DNA of 64,000 nt from an uncultured Bacteroides sp. (GTDB lineage Bacteria > Bacteroidota > Bacteroidia > Bacteroidales > Bacteroidaceae), in the NCBI RefSeq assembly GCF_963675905.1, contig NZ_OY780936.1, positions 1,869,946 through 1,933,945 of the forward strand, written 5' to 3'. Below, one piece after another: positions 8,796 through 18,517 of the stretch. Each line of letters begins with the position of its first letter. Within the stretch, counting starts at the first letter, position 1. The translations under genes and the position numbers were made by a program. The notes beneath the pieces are model-generated. The model did no database searches. It had not been told where the DNA came from and saw only the letters and a program-made list of their open reading frames with translations.

Positions 8796-9779
8796 ATGGT
8801 ATTTAAGCTTCTTACATATTATCACGCATATGATATTCCAGACTTACCTGGAGATAATGTATTTTATTCCAAAGAGATGTTTCAGATTTATGAAGCAACT
8901 CCTGGCTACACTCCTATTCTGGTTGTGGCTTATAATGGAACAAAGCCTATTGCCAAGATACTGACTGTTCTCAGAAAATGTATTCGCTTAATTCCGCCAA
9001 GCTTTATTCGCAGATGCGAAATTTATGGAACCGGAGAATATTTTGATGATGAAATAAGCTCTGAAGTTATTTTTGATAAAATGCTTGAGTATATAACAGA
9101 TATTGGAATTCAGGAATCTTTCATATTAATATTCCGGAATCTGGAAAACTCGTTGTTCGGTTACAAAACGTTTCGAAAGAATCAATACTTTCCTATTAAC
9201 TGGATGCAAGTAAGAAGTTCTCTGCACAATACTTCCGACTTGCTAGATAAAGTTAGCGTATCTCGTAGAAGACAAATCAAAAAAGGCTATGCCAATGGGG
9301 CGTATGTTAAAGAGGCGAAAAGTATTGAAGAAATTCGTTCTTTCTCGCAGATGCTTAAAATGAATTATTCATATAACATTCGTAAAAACTTCCCTTGTAT
9401 TGAATACTTTGAATATTTTGATGAGAAAGCTGTACATAGCGGAATGGGAAGAATATTTATTGTAAAATATAAGGATAAAATAATTGGAGGTTCTGTACTT
9501 GTCTTTTCTAAAACAAATGCATATCTGTTATTTTCTGGAGGTATTAAAAAAACATATAAAAAATTATATCCCGGAGTACTCGCTATTTGGGAAGCCTTAA
9601 AATTTGCACAGAAAGAGGGTTATGAACATTTAGAATATATGGATGTAGGATTGCCTTTCAAGAAACACGGATACCGCGATTTTGTCCTTCGTTTTGGCGG
9701 TCAGCAAAAAAGTTCACGCCGCTGGTTCAGACTCAGATGGTCTTTCTTAAATAATTTTTTTGTTAGAATATACACATAA
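8796..9779 (+). CDS. FemAB/GNAT-like acyltransferase
   Basis: A 327-residue cytoplasmic protein. The second half resembles the GNAT-fold Acetyltransf_6/FemAB-like domain: VSVSRRRQIKKGYANGA (about 150-167), MGRIFIVKYKDKIIGGSVLVF and YPGVLAIWEALKFAQKEGYEHLEYMDVGLP. Such proteins transfer acyl or aminoacyl groups onto cell-wall or lipid-linked acceptors; the acceptor is unknown. The first Met is kept because MVFKLLTYYHAYDIPDLPG reads as a natural N-terminus. It is followed after 69 bp by a TonB-receptor gene on the same strand, probably cotranscribed. Confidence 0.8.
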   Translation: MVFKLLTYYHAYDIPDLPGDNVFYSKEMFQIYEATPGYTPILVVAYNGTKPIAKILTVLRKCIRLIPPSFIRRCEIYGTGEYFDDEISSEVIFDKMLEYITDIGIQESFILIFRNLENSLFGYKTFRKNQYFPINWMQVRSSLHNTSDLLDKVSVSRRRQIKKGYANGAYVKEAKSIEEIRSFSQMLKMNYSYNIRKNFPCIEYFEYFDEKAVHSGMGRIFIVKYKDKIIGGSVLVFSKTNAYLLFSGGIKKTYKKLYPGVLAIWEALKFAQKEGYEHLEYMDVGLPFKKHGYRDFVLRFGGQQKSSRRWFRLRWSFLNNFFVRIYT

Positions 9780-9848
9780 TCTCTTTTTTACGTTATTATC
9801 TCTATATGATAGCGCAGGATATTCTGTGCATAAAAAGAACGCATCAAT

Positions 9849-12260
9849 ATGAAGTACTGTGCACTTCGGGCACTTATAATGATATTCTTTCCTACAGCAA
9901 GTATAGCTCAGGGAACAGCCAAAGTCTCCGGAATCGTAATGGATCAGGATAATAATCCAATAGAAATAGCCAATGTACGAGTTCAGGGACAGATAATAGG
10001 TACTGTTACTGATCTGAAAGGACATTACTCATTAACCGTCCCATCAAAAGACAGTGTAGTTATTGTTTATTCCAGGTTAGGATATAATACAAAGAAAAGA
10101 GTATTAAAGAATCCAAAAGGCGAAATCACACTTAACGTTATATTACTGAATTCCGGATATGAACTCGGTGAAGTTACTGTAACAGAAGCAAAGAGACAAA
10201 CTGGAATGACAGAAAGAATTAAAGCTAAAGATGCAAAGCTTATACCGGATGCTTCGGGAGGAAACATAGAATCTTTAATTGCTACTCAGGCCGGAGTCAG
10301 TTCGCATAACGAATTAAGCTCTCAATATAATGTTCGGGGAGGTAGCTTTGATGAGAATATAGTCTATGTAAACGGAGTGGAAATATATCGACCATTACTA
10401 ATTCGCTCTGGTCAACAAGAAGGTTTAAGCTTTATAAATCCGGATATGGTACAAGAGATAGGTTTTTCTTCCGGAGGTTATGAATCAAAATATGGAGATA
10501 AGATGTCTTCCGTTCTGGATATAACCTATAAAAAGCCGGAACATCTGGAGGGATCTATATCTACCAGTTTATTAGGAGCTAGTGCTTACGTTGGGTTTGC
10601 TACCAAACATTTTTCCATGACTAACGGTATTCGCTATAAAACCAATCGTTATCTTTTAGGTAGTTTGGAAACTAAAGGTGAATATGATCCTGCTTTCCTT
10701 GATTACCAGACTTATATAAACTGGACGCCCAATAAGAGTTGGGAGTTTGGGTTTATCGGTAACATATCACAAAACAATTATAATTTCAAACCAAAAGACC
10801 GAAATACAAAGTTCGGAACAATTTCGGCTATTCAAGAGTTCAAAGTATATTTCGGAGGGCAGGAAAAAGATTTATTTCAAACTTATTTCGGTTCCGGAAG
10901 TATTACTTATCACCTTAATCCTTATAATGAAATCTCATTTATCGGGTCTGTTTTTCATACAAAAGAACAAGAGACTTATGATATTACCGGGGAATACTGG
11001 TTAAGTTCCTTAAATGGAAGTACATCTACGGCAACTACTAATGATACAGAAACCATTGGTGTAGGAACATATATGGAACATGCCCGTAATTATTTGAACG
11101 CAGATGTACAAAATTACTCTATCGCCGGAAGTCATAAGATTCATAGTAATCAAATAAAATGGGGACTGGAATTAAAAAAGGAATTTATAAAAGATAAACT
11201 TCGTGAATGGGAAATGAGAGACTCGGCAGGTTATTCTCTTCCTCACACAAGTAATAACGTTGAGTTGATTTATAGTCTGGCTTCAAAAAATAAAATAAGA
11301 AGTGACCGTTTTTCATTTTATGCACAAGATGTATATAAGTTTTCCTCAAATATTGGATTACTAACTTTCAACTTTGGAGTACGAGGAAGTTATTGGAACT
11401 GGAACAAAGAATTTATCTTCAGTCCACGTACTTCCCTAGCGCTTATTCCAAGTTTTAATGAAGATCTGACTTTCCGTGCAGCATCAGGAGTTTATTATCA
11501 GGCTCCTTTCTACAAAGAGTTTCGGGATACTACCACCATAAATGGAAATGCAACCGTAACACTTAATAAAGATATTAAATCTCAAAGATCCATTCATTTT
11601 GTATTAGCCGGAGATTATAGATTCAGAGCTCTTGGAAGACCATTTAAATTCACCACCGAACTTTATTATAAGAAACTGGACGATCTGATTCCTTATAATG
11701 TTAACAATGTGCACATAAGCTACTACGGTAAAAACATGGCTAGTGGATATGCAACAGGAATTGATATGAAATTATTCGGAGAATTTGTTCAGGGTACAGA
11801 CTCCTGGCTTTGTCTTTCATTAATGAAAACTGAAGAACAGATAAATAAAAAATGGATTCCACGCCCTACCGACCAGAGATACAACCTCTCATTTTTTTTC
11901 AGCGACTACTTTCCCGGAAATAAAAAATGGAAAATGAACTTAAAAGCTACCTTGGCTGACGGGCTTCCTTTTGGTCCTCCACATTCAGGAAGAGAAGAAA
12001 TTGTATTTCGAACTCCGGCATATAAAAGAGTGGATATTGGCATGTCCAGACAAATTATTGACAACGAAGATGGAGACTATCGTGGGCGTATCAGCCGCCA
12101 TATTCGGAGCATGTGGATTGGGATAGATATATTCAATTTGCTAGGTATCAACAACGTAAATTCCTATTATTGGGTCACCGATATATCGAATAATCAATAT
12201 GCCGTCCCTAATTACCTTACATCTCGTCAAATTAATATTCGTTTACTTTTAGAATTTTAG
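9849..12260 (+). CDS. TonB-dependent receptor with carboxypeptidase-like N-terminal domain
   Basis: The product has 803 residues: signal peptide (about 1-21), CarboxypepD_reg-like domain (22-105, VSGIVMDQDNNPIEIANV), plug domain (about 110-240) with YNVRGGSFDENIVYVNGVEIYRP and FSSGGYESKYGDKMSSVLDI, then a 22-strand-type barrel ending in LLLEF. It is an outer-membrane active importer; the substrate is not evident. It lacks a neighbouring SusD, so it is not a canonical glycan receptor. Confidence 0.9.
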   Translation: MKYCALRALIMIFFPTASIAQGTAKVSGIVMDQDNNPIEIANVRVQGQIIGTVTDLKGHYSLTVPSKDSVVIVYSRLGYNTKKRVLKNPKGEITLNVILLNSGYELGEVTVTEAKRQTGMTERIKAKDAKLIPDASGGNIESLIATQAGVSSHNELSSQYNVRGGSFDENIVYVNGVEIYRPLLIRSGQQEGLSFINPDMVQEIGFSSGGYESKYGDKMSSVLDITYKKPEHLEGSISTSLLGASAYVGFATKHFSMTNGIRYKTNRYLLGSLETKGEYDPAFLDYQTYINWTPNKSWEFGFIGNISQNNYNFKPKDRNTKFGTISAIQEFKVYFGGQEKDLFQTYFGSGSITYHLNPYNEISFIGSVFHTKEQETYDITGEYWLSSLNGSTSTATTNDTETIGVGTYMEHARNYLNADVQNYSIAGSHKIHSNQIKWGLELKKEFIKDKLREWEMRDSAGYSLPHTSNNVELIYSLASKNKIRSDRFSFYAQDVYKFSSNIGLLTFNFGVRGSYWNWNKEFIFSPRTSLALIPSFNEDLTFRAASGVYYQAPFYKEFRDTTTINGNATVTLNKDIKSQRSIHFVLAGDYRFRALGRPFKFTTELYYKKLDDLIPYNVNNVHISYYGKNMASGYATGIDMKLFGEFVQGTDSWLCLSLMKTEEQINKKWIPRPTDQRYNLSFFFSDYFPGNKKWKMNLKATLADGLPFGPPHSGREEIVFRTPAYKRVDIGMSRQIIDNEDGDYRGRISRHIRSMWIGIDIFNLLGINNVNSYYWVTDISNNQYAVPNYLTSRQINIRLLLEF

Positions 12261-12378
12261 TCGCATAAACAACCAAAATAAAATGCTGAAAAATTTCTTT
12301 ATTAAGAAGTAATTGACTTTCTTTGTACTGTTTTGTCCATAGGGATAATAGTGAATACCAATGAAAAATTAAATAATT

Positions 12379-12783
12379 ATGAAGATTTCTCACATTGAAC
12401 ATTTAGGCATTGCCGTAAAGAGTATAGAAGAAGCTTTACCTTATTATGAAAATGTATTAGGTTTGAAATGCTACAACATAGAAGTAGTTGAAGACCAGAA
12501 AGTTAAAACAGCTTTTTTAAAAGTTGGAGATACAAAAATTGAACTACTGGAACCAACTAGTCCAGATAGTACTATTGCTAAATTTATTGAAAATAAAGGA
12601 GCAGGTGTACACCATGTTGCATTTGCAATTGAAGATGGAGTTGCCAACGCTTTGGCTGAAGCTGAAACAAATGGAATCCGTATAATCGACAAAGCACCTC
12701 GTTTAGGAGCTGAAGGATTACAGATTGCATTTCTTCATCCAAAATCTACCCTCGGCGTACTTACCGAACTTTGTGAACACTAA
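12379..12783 (+). CDS. mce: Methylmalonyl-CoA epimerase
   Basis: This enzyme interconverts (S)- and (R)-methylmalonyl-CoA in the succinate-propionate pathway. The 134-residue protein shows the glyoxalase/VOC fold: ISHIEHLGIAV (metal-ligand His), the Glu in KIELLEP, GVHHVAFAI (second His) and the C-terminal LTEL (Glu). Length matches the family. It heads the mmd cluster, 26 bp before mmdA, consistent with methylmalonyl-CoA produced by mutase/epimerase being decarboxylated to propionyl-CoA. Confidence 0.95.
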   Translation: MKISHIEHLGIAVKSIEEALPYYENVLGLKCYNIEVVEDQKVKTAFLKVGDTKIELLEPTSPDSTIAKFIENKGAGVHHVAFAIEDGVANALAEAETNGIRIIDKAPRLGAEGLQIAFLHPKSTLGVLTELCEH

Positions 12784-12809
12784 TTTATTAACTTTAATAT
12801 CATAAATTC

Positions 12810-14363
12810 ATGAGTAACCAACTTGAAAAAGTAAAAGAGCTTATAGAACTACGTACGCAAGCTCGCTTAGGTGGTGGAGAAAAAGCTATTGAAAAACAAC
12901 ACGCGAAAGGAAAATACACTGCACGTGAGCGAATCGCTCAATTATTAGATGATGGAAGTTTTGAAGAAATGGATATGTTCGTAAAACATAGATGTACAAA
13001 CTTCGGTCAGGAAAAGAAATCATATCTTGGTGATGGAGTTGTTACCGGATACGGAACTATCGAAGGCAGATTAGTTTATGTTTTCGCTCAGGACTTCACT
13101 GTTTTTGGAGGTTCTTTGTCTGAAACTATGGCACAAAAGATCTGTAAAGTTATGGATCAGGCCATGAAGATGGGTGCACCGGTTATTGGACTCAATGACT
13201 CTGGAGGTGCTCGTATCCAGGAAGGAATTAACGCACTTGGCGGATACGCTGAAATTTTCCAGCGTAACATTCTTGCATCAGGAGTTATTCCTCAAATTTC
13301 AGGAATTTTTGGTCCTTGTGCAGGTGGAGCTGTATATTCTCCAGCATTGACAGACTTCACTTTAATGATGGAAGGTACTTCTTATATGTTCCTTACAGGT
13401 CCTAAAGTTGTAAAAACAGTAACTGGCGAAGATGTTTCACAAGAAGATTTAGGAGGTGCAAGTGTACACTCTACAAAATCAGGTGTAACTCATTTTACTG
13501 CTAAAACAGAAGAAGAAGGTTTATCTATTATTCGTAAGCTACTTAGCTATATTCCACAAAACAACTTAGAAGAATCACCTCTTGTTCCTTGTGATGATCC
13601 AATAGACCGTTTGGAAGACTCTTTAAATGAAATTGTTCCTGACAGTCCAAACAAGCCTTATGATATGTATGAAGTTATAGGTGCGATCATTGACAACGGA
13701 GAGTTTCTTGAAATTCAAAAGGATTATGCCAAAAATATTATAATTGGTTTTGCCCGCTTTAACGGACAATCTGTTGGTGTTGTGGCTAATCAGCCTAAAT
13801 ATCTTGCAGGTGTACTTGATAGCAATGCTTCTCGTAAAGCCGGACGTTTTGTTCGTTTCTGTGATGCATTTAATATTCCTATAGTAACTTTGGTTGATGT
13901 TCCGGGATTCTTGCCAGGAACAGGACAAGAGTACAATGGAGTTATTCTTCATGGAGCTAAACTGCTTTACGCTTATGGTGAAGCAACAGTACCTAAAGTA
14001 ACCGTTACTCTTAGAAAGTCATACGGAGGTTCACATATTGTAATGAGTTGTAAACAACTTCGTGGCGATATGAACTATGCATGGCCAACTTCTGAGATTG
14101 CAGTTATGGGTGGTGCTGGCGCAGTAGAAGTATTGTATGCAAAAGAAGCAAAAACAGCTGAAGATCCTATTCGCTTTATGGCTGAAAAAGAAGAAGAATA
14201 CACCAAGTTGTTTGCAAATCCATACAATGCGGCAAAATATGGTTACATTGACGATGTTATTGAACCTAGAAATACTCGTTTCCGTATAATTCGTGCTTTA
14301 CAGCAATTACAAACTAAGAAGTTAACTAATCCAGCTAAAAAGCATGGAAATATTCCATTATAA
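12810..14363 (+). CDS. mmdA: Methylmalonyl-CoA decarboxylase, carboxyltransferase subunit alpha
   Basis: The 517-residue protein has the two crotonase-like halves of acyl-CoA carboxyltransferases. Recognisable segments are [12 protein letters not shown] and [17 protein letters not shown] (acyl-CoA oxyanion region, about 120-180) and [17 protein letters not shown] with [12 protein letters not shown] (carboxybiotin side, about 365-420). It moves the carboxyl group of methylmalonyl-CoA onto biotin of the MmdC subunit. No truncation or unusual residue was noticed, in contrast to MmdB of the same cluster. Confidence 0.95.
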   Translation: MSNQLEKVKELIELRTQARLGGGEKAIEKQHAKGKYTARERIAQLLDDGSFEEMDMFVKHRCTNFGQEKKSYLGDGVVTGYGTIEGRLVYVFAQDFTVFGGSLSETMAQKICKVMDQAMKMGAPVIGLNDSGGARIQEGINALGGYAEIFQRNILASGVIPQISGIFGPCAGGAVYSPALTDFTLMMEGTSYMFLTGPKVVKTVTGEDVSQEDLGGASVHSTKSGVTHFTAKTEEEGLSIIRKLLSYIPQNNLEESPLVPCDDPIDRLEDSLNEIVPDSPNKPYDMYEVIGAIIDNGEFLEIQKDYAKNIIIGFARFNGQSVGVVANQPKYLAGVLDSNASRKAGRFVRFCDAFNIPIVTLVDVPGFLPGTGQEYNGVILHGAKLLYAYGEATVPKVTVTLRKSYGGSHIVMSCKQLRGDMNYAWPTSEIAVMGGAGAVEVLYAKEAKTAEDPIRFMAEKEEEYTKLFANPYNAAKYGYIDDVIEPRNTRFRIIRALQQLQTKKLTNPAKKHGNIPL

Positions 14364-14384
14364 GTAACTATAAAACGACAAGTT

Positions 14385-14801
14385 ATGAATAAAATAAATA
14401 AAGGGATATTAATTATTTCATTGCTTACAGGGAGCATTGGAGCGAATGCGCAAAACATTCGCACTAACGATTCTACCGGCATAGGAATGGCCATTGCTGC
14501 TATGATAGTTATTTTTGTTAGTTTGATTCTTTTCTATTTTGTATTCAGGATTATTGCTAATATTTCTATTCAATTATCCAACAAGAATACAATGAAGGTT
14601 AAAGGAATAACTGATAGAAACCAGGCTACAGGTCCGGAATCCGGTGATGTACTGGCAGCAATATCGATGGCATTGCACGAATATCAGGATAATGTTCACG
14701 ATGTAGAAGACATGGTATTAACCATTAATAAGGTTAAACGTAACTATTCTCCATGGAGTTCTAAAATTTACACTTTAACAGAAACGCCACGTAAACGTTA
14801 G
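14385..14801 (+). CDS. mmdD: OadG/MmdD-like small membrane subunit
   Basis: A 138-residue protein 21 bp after mmdA. It has a signal-like N-terminus, then a single membrane span (about 30-55, MAIAAMIVIFVSLILFYFVF) and a soluble C-terminus. Size, topology and gene position match the gamma/delta subunits (OadG/MmdD) that hold the decarboxylase complex at the membrane. Sequence conservation in this family is low, so the call rests mainly on context. Confidence 0.8.
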   Translation: MNKINKGILIISLLTGSIGANAQNIRTNDSTGIGMAIAAMIVIFVSLILFYFVFRIIANISIQLSNKNTMKVKGITDRNQATGPESGDVLAAISMALHEYQDNVHDVEDMVLTINKVKRNYSPWSSKIYTLTETPRKR

Positions 14802-14837
14802 AAGTATTTTCAATATTAATTTTAAATTTAATAAAAG

Positions 14838-15266
14838 ATGAAACAATATAAATATAAAATCAATGGAAACCTCTACAAAGTTACGGTTAACGACATTGAT
14901 GAAAATAATATCGCTACTGTTGAAGTTAACGGTACACCGTACAAAGTGGAAATTGAAAAAGCTGTAGCTCCCAAACCAGTAACTCGTCCGGCTGCTGCTC
15001 CTAAAACAGAAAGTGGCAAACCAGTAGTTTCTCGTCCGGCTGCAACATCAAACAAGAGCGCTGTAAAATCTCCGCTTCCAGGTATTATTCTTGAGATCAA
15101 AGTAAAAGTAGGAGATACAGTAAAGAAAGGAGATACCGTTCTTATTCTTGAAGCGATGAAGATGGAGAATAATATCCATGCAGATAAAGATGGAAAAGTT
15201 ACTGCTATTAATGTAAACAATGGAGACTCTGTTCTTGAAGGTACAGATCTTATTATAATTGAGTAA
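14838..15266 (+). CDS. mmdC: Biotin carrier subunit of methylmalonyl-CoA decarboxylase
   Basis: The 142-residue protein has an N-terminal KYKINGNLYKVTV strand region, an Ala/Pro-rich flexible linker (about 48-70) and a C-terminal biotinyl domain with ILEAMKMENNI, where the Lys of AMKM is the biotinylation site (about residue 108). It carries carboxybiotin from MmdA to the membrane subunit MmdB. Confidence 0.95.
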   Translation: MKQYKYKINGNLYKVTVNDIDENNIATVEVNGTPYKVEIEKAVAPKPVTRPAAAPKTESGKPVVSRPAATSNKSAVKSPLPGIILEIKVKVGDTVKKGDTVLILEAMKMENNIHADKDGKVTAINVNNGDSVLEGTDLIIIE

Positions 15267-15270
15267 TAGT

Positions 15271-16419
15271 ATGGGAGAGTTTGGAACATATTTATCAAAT
15301 AACTTAGCTGACTTCTGGAGTTATACAGGATTCGCAAACGCTACGCCAGGCGCACTCATTATGCTGCTTGTGGGGATGTGTTTAATATATCTGGCAATAA
15401 AGAAAGACTTTCAGCCAATGTTATTGATTCCTATCGGTTTTGGAATACTTGTAGGAAATATACTTTTCATGATAGGTGCCAATTTAAGTATTTATGATGA
15501 TTCTGTATTCAATGTTTTATATCAAGGTCTTGAAAGTGGCTGGTATCTTCCATTAATGCTTTTAGGCATTGGAGCTATGACCGACTTTTCTGCTCTGATC
15601 TCTAATCCTAAATTAATGCTTATCGGAGCAGCTGCTCAGTTAGGTATTTTCGGTGCTTATATACTTGCTATGATTCTTGGAGTTGATCCTGCTCAGGCAG
15701 CTGGTATAAGTATTATTGGTAGTGCAAACGGCCCTATTGCTATATTCCTGGCATCTAAATTATCTCCGGAATTAGTTGGTATCGTTGCTTTATCTGTTTA
15801 TGCTTATATTGCTCTGATACCTGTAATACAACCACCGTTAATGCGCTTACTAACCAATAGCAATGACAGAGTTATAAAAATGAAACCGGCTCGTCAGGTA
15901 TCGCATACTGAAAAGTTAGTATTCCCGGTTGTTGGTTTGGTGCTTACTTGCTTATTGGTACCTTCGGCTTTGCCATTATTAGGTATGTTATTCTTTGGTA
16001 ATCTGCTTAAAGAAAGTGGCGTTACCCGTCGTTTAGCAGAAGCTGTAAGCGGAACATTGCTTGATATTGTAACTGTACTTTTAGGATTAACAGTTGGTGT
16101 AACACTTACAGCAAGCAATTTCTTCACAGTAAATACGGTGTTTGCTATAGTCATTGGTATATTAGCTATCATTATTGCAACAGCTTCGGGTATACTATTC
16201 ATTAAGTTGACAAACTTATTCCTTAAAGAGGGGCATAAGATTAATCCACTTATTGGAAATGCCGGAATTGCTTCACCTTTGGCAGCAAATATATCAGAAG
16301 AAATTGGTTTGGAATATGATTCTACTAATTATCTGTCTGTACATGCCATGGGACCAAATGTAGCTGGTATTATTGGTGCTGCATTGGCAGCAGGAATACT
16401 TATGGGCTTTATTATGTAA
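15271..16419 (+). CDS. mmdB: MmdB-type membrane beta subunit with altered Na+-pump residues
   Basis: The 382-residue polytopic protein belongs to the OadB/MmdB/GcdB family, which couples carboxybiotin decarboxylation to Na+ export. I start at ATG 15271 (MGEFGTYLSNN); a TTG at 15259 would overlap mmdC. Typical segments include LGIGAMTDFSALISNPKLMLIGAAAQ and HAMGPNVAG. Against Klebsiella/Salmonella OadB several key positions differ: GGADGPT reads GSANGPI (the essential Asp203 is Asn153), and the region-VIII segment with Ser382 and Arg389 reads NPLIGNAGIASPLAAN, with one residue missing, Ser382 replaced by Ala334 (or displaced) and Arg389 by Asn340. Tyr229 (Tyr179), Asn373 and Gly377 are kept. 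The gene is intact, so it may not pump Na+ in the usual way. Confidence 0.92.
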   Translation: MGEFGTYLSNNLADFWSYTGFANATPGALIMLLVGMCLIYLAIKKDFQPMLLIPIGFGILVGNILFMIGANLSIYDDSVFNVLYQGLESGWYLPLMLLGIGAMTDFSALISNPKLMLIGAAAQLGIFGAYILAMILGVDPAQAAGISIIGSANGPIAIFLASKLSPELVGIVALSVYAYIALIPVIQPPLMRLLTNSNDRVIKMKPARQVSHTEKLVFPVVGLVLTCLLVPSALPLLGMLFFGNLLKESGVTRRLAEAVSGTLLDIVTVLLGLTVGVTLTASNFFTVNTVFAIVIGILAIIIATASGILFIKLTNLFLKEGHKINPLIGNAGIASPLAANISEEIGLEYDSTNYLSVHAMGPNVAGIIGAALAAGILMGFIM

Positions 16420-16440
16420 TAATAAAAATCACTTATATTA

Positions 16441-16479
16441 AAGCGTCTGCTCTTCTTTATGAATTGCAGACGTTTTTTT
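16441..16479 (+). terminator. Terminator of the mmd cluster
   Basis: CGTCTGC (16444-16450) pairs with GCAGACG (16466-16472), extended by A-T and one G-T pair, followed by seven T (16473-16479). It is 24 bp past the mmdB stop. Confidence 0.85.
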
Positions 16480-16489
16480 ATGCCATAAA

Positions 16490-16503
16490 TGAAAACGTTT
16501 GCA
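16490..16503 (+). promoter_or_regulatory. LacI-type operator upstream of susA-like gene
   Basis: TGAAAACGTTTGCA is a 14-bp near-palindrome with the central CG of LacI-family sites. It matches 26089-26102 and 32125-32138 apart from one or two positions. A -7-like element TACATTCG (16558-16565, one mismatch to TAnnTTTG) begins 54 bp downstream, the same distance as at the other two sites. Confidence 0.75.
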
Positions 16504-16593
16504 TAGACTCCGATAAAGAGAAGTATAATATAAACTAAATATCATCGATATTTTATGTACATTCGCCTAAACGTAACATTTATTAATTTAATC

Positions 16594-18444
16594 ATGAGAA
16601 AAACACTTTTATCTTTTATCTTGTTTATAATAGCAGTAAGTATGAATGCTGCCAGTAAAATAGATAAGATTGAACCATCTTTCTGGTATGTAGGGATGAA
16701 GAATCCAGAACTTCAATTGATGGTATACGGAAAGAATATCTCTTCGAGCGATGTATCTGTAAATTATCCCGGAGTTAATCTTAGCAGTATAGTAAAATTA
16801 GAAAGCCCCAATTATCTTTTGGTATACCTAACTCTTGATAAAGATATTAAGGCTGGTAATATTGAACTTACCTTTACTCAGGGAAATAAAAAAGAAATTA
16901 AGTATTACGAGCTAAAAACAAGAGCTAAAAAAGGGTCGGAAAGAATTGGTTTTGATTCATCAGACGTTCTTTACATGCTTATGCCTGATAGATTTGCTAA
17001 CGGAAATGCAGCAAATGACAATGATAAAACATTATCGCCTTCCACTGCCGACAGAAAAGACCCGAATGCACGTCATGGAGGAGATCTTGCAGGTATAGAA
17101 AAACACCTTGACTATTTTAATGAATTAGGTGTCACTGCATTATGGTTTACTCCTGTTCTGGAAAATAGTATGACAGGAGGTTCATACCATGGTTATGCAA
17201 CAACGAATTATTATAAAGTAGATCCCAGATTTGGCACTAATGACGAATATAAAAAACTGATTGACAATGCTCATAACAAAGGTCTTAAGATAGTTATGGA
17301 TATGATTTTCAATCATTGCGGTTCTGAACATCCATGGATAATAGATATGCCTTCGCACGACTGGTTTAATTTCCCTGATTACGAAAAGAACTTTGTTCAG
17401 ACTAACTTTAAGTTAACCCCACACGTAGACCCGTATGCATCGGATTATGATTTCAAAACTATGAACGATGGATGGTTTGTCCGTTCAATGCCCGATTTAA
17501 ACCAGAGAAACCCACACGTACTTCGTTATCTTATACAGAACAGCTTCTGGTGGATTGAATTTGCAGGTATCGATGGCATTCGTATGGATACATATCCTTA
17601 TGCTGATTTCGACGCAATGGCAGGATGGATGAAAGAGTTAAATGAAGAATATCCTAATTTCAACGTTGTTGGTGAATCGTGGGTAACCGAACCTGCATAT
17701 ACAGCTTACTGGCAAAAAGATTCCAAACTTGCAGCTCCACGCAATTCAAACTTAAAGACTGTAATGGATTTCAGTTTTTACGATAAAATAAATCAGGCTA
17801 AAAACGAAGAAAGCACAGAAGACTGGAAAGGATTAAACCGTATTTACAACAATTTTGTTTATGACTACCTCTACCCTAACCCATTATCTGTAATGGCTTT
17901 CCTTGACAACCATGATACAAATCGTTTTTTGGAAGATGGTAACAATATTGCCGAATTAAAACAAGCCGTAACATTACTGCTTACAATTCCACGTATTCCG
18001 CAACTCTACTATGGCACTGAAATTATGATGAACGGCCGAAAAAATGTAAGTGACGGATATGTACGGAAAGACTTTCCCGGAGGATGGGCAGGTGATGTAC
18101 AGAATGCTTTCACAAGAGAGGAACGAACTCCTATTCAAAATGAAATATTCGATTATATCAGTAAACTTCTGCATTGGCGAAAAGATAATGCTGTAATTTC
18201 TGAAGGAACAATGAAGCATTGGCTTACACAAAATGGTATTTACGTATACGTACGTAACTTTGAAGGAAAAGCTGCCATGGTTATTCTGAATGGTACTAAT
18301 AAAGAACAAGTGCTTCCAATAAAGCATTATAATGAAGTAATAAACAATGCTACAACCGGCAAAGATATTATCAGTGAAAAAGATATTGATTTTACTAAAG
18401 ACATAACACTCAATCCTAAACAATCAATGATTATTGAATTATAA
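16594..18444 (+). CDS. susA: SusA-like neopullulanase / cyclomaltodextrinase (GH13)
   Basis: The 616-residue enzyme has a signal peptide (MRKTLLSFILFIIAVSMNA), an N-terminal beta-sandwich of the cyclomaltodextrinase-N type (about 20-110) and a GH13 barrel. Catalytic residues are visible: nucleophile Asp332 in GIRMDTYP, acid/base Glu361 in VVGESWV and transition-state Asp441 in LDNHDTNRF. Size and layout match the periplasmic SusA of Bacteroides, which cuts imported maltooligosaccharides. I start at 16594, not 16555, because the earlier ATG lacks a signal peptide and lies inside the predicted promoter. It is 13 kb from susC but shares the operator motif with it. Confidence 0.92.
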   Translation: MRKTLLSFILFIIAVSMNAASKIDKIEPSFWYVGMKNPELQLMVYGKNISSSDVSVNYPGVNLSSIVKLESPNYLLVYLTLDKDIKAGNIELTFTQGNKKEIKYYELKTRAKKGSERIGFDSSDVLYMLMPDRFANGNAANDNDKTLSPSTADRKDPNARHGGDLAGIEKHLDYFNELGVTALWFTPVLENSMTGGSYHGYATTNYYKVDPRFGTNDEYKKLIDNAHNKGLKIVMDMIFNHCGSEHPWIIDMPSHDWFNFPDYEKNFVQTNFKLTPHVDPYASDYDFKTMNDGWFVRSMPDLNQRNPHVLRYLIQNSFWWIEFAGIDGIRMDTYPYADFDAMAGWMKELNEEYPNFNVVGESWVTEPAYTAYWQKDSKLAAPRNSNLKTVMDFSFYDKINQAKNEESTEDWKGLNRIYNNFVYDYLYPNPLSVMAFLDNHDTNRFLEDGNNIAELKQAVTLLLTIPRIPQLYYGTEIMMNGRKNVSDGYVRKDFPGGWAGDVQNAFTREERTPIQNEIFDYISKLLHWRKDNAVISEGTMKHWLTQNGIYVYVRNFEGKAAMVILNGTNKEQVLPIKHYNEVINNATTGKDIISEKDIDFTKDITLNPKQSMIIEL

Positions 18445-18464
18445 ATCAATGAATTATAAAAAAG

Positions 18465-18495
18465 AAGTGGCTGTATTTTTAAGATACAGCCACTT
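18465..18495. terminator. Bidirectional terminator between susA-like gene and GH25
   Basis: A perfect 12-bp inverted repeat (18465-18476 with 18484-18495), flanked by A-rich and T-rich runs on its two sides, lies between two convergent genes and can serve both. Confidence 0.85.
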
Positions 18496-18517
18496 TCTTT
18501 TTATATTGATTTACTTA

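Noticed and set aside
15259-15270. TTG start for mmdB overlapping mmdC
   Set aside because: The ATG at 15271 gives the usual MmdB N-terminus (MGEFGTYLSNN) and needs no rare start codon.
14873-15337. 154-residue minus-strand frame opposite mmdC
   Set aside because: Antisense shadow of the biotin carrier gene, whose biotinyl motif is intact on the plus strand.
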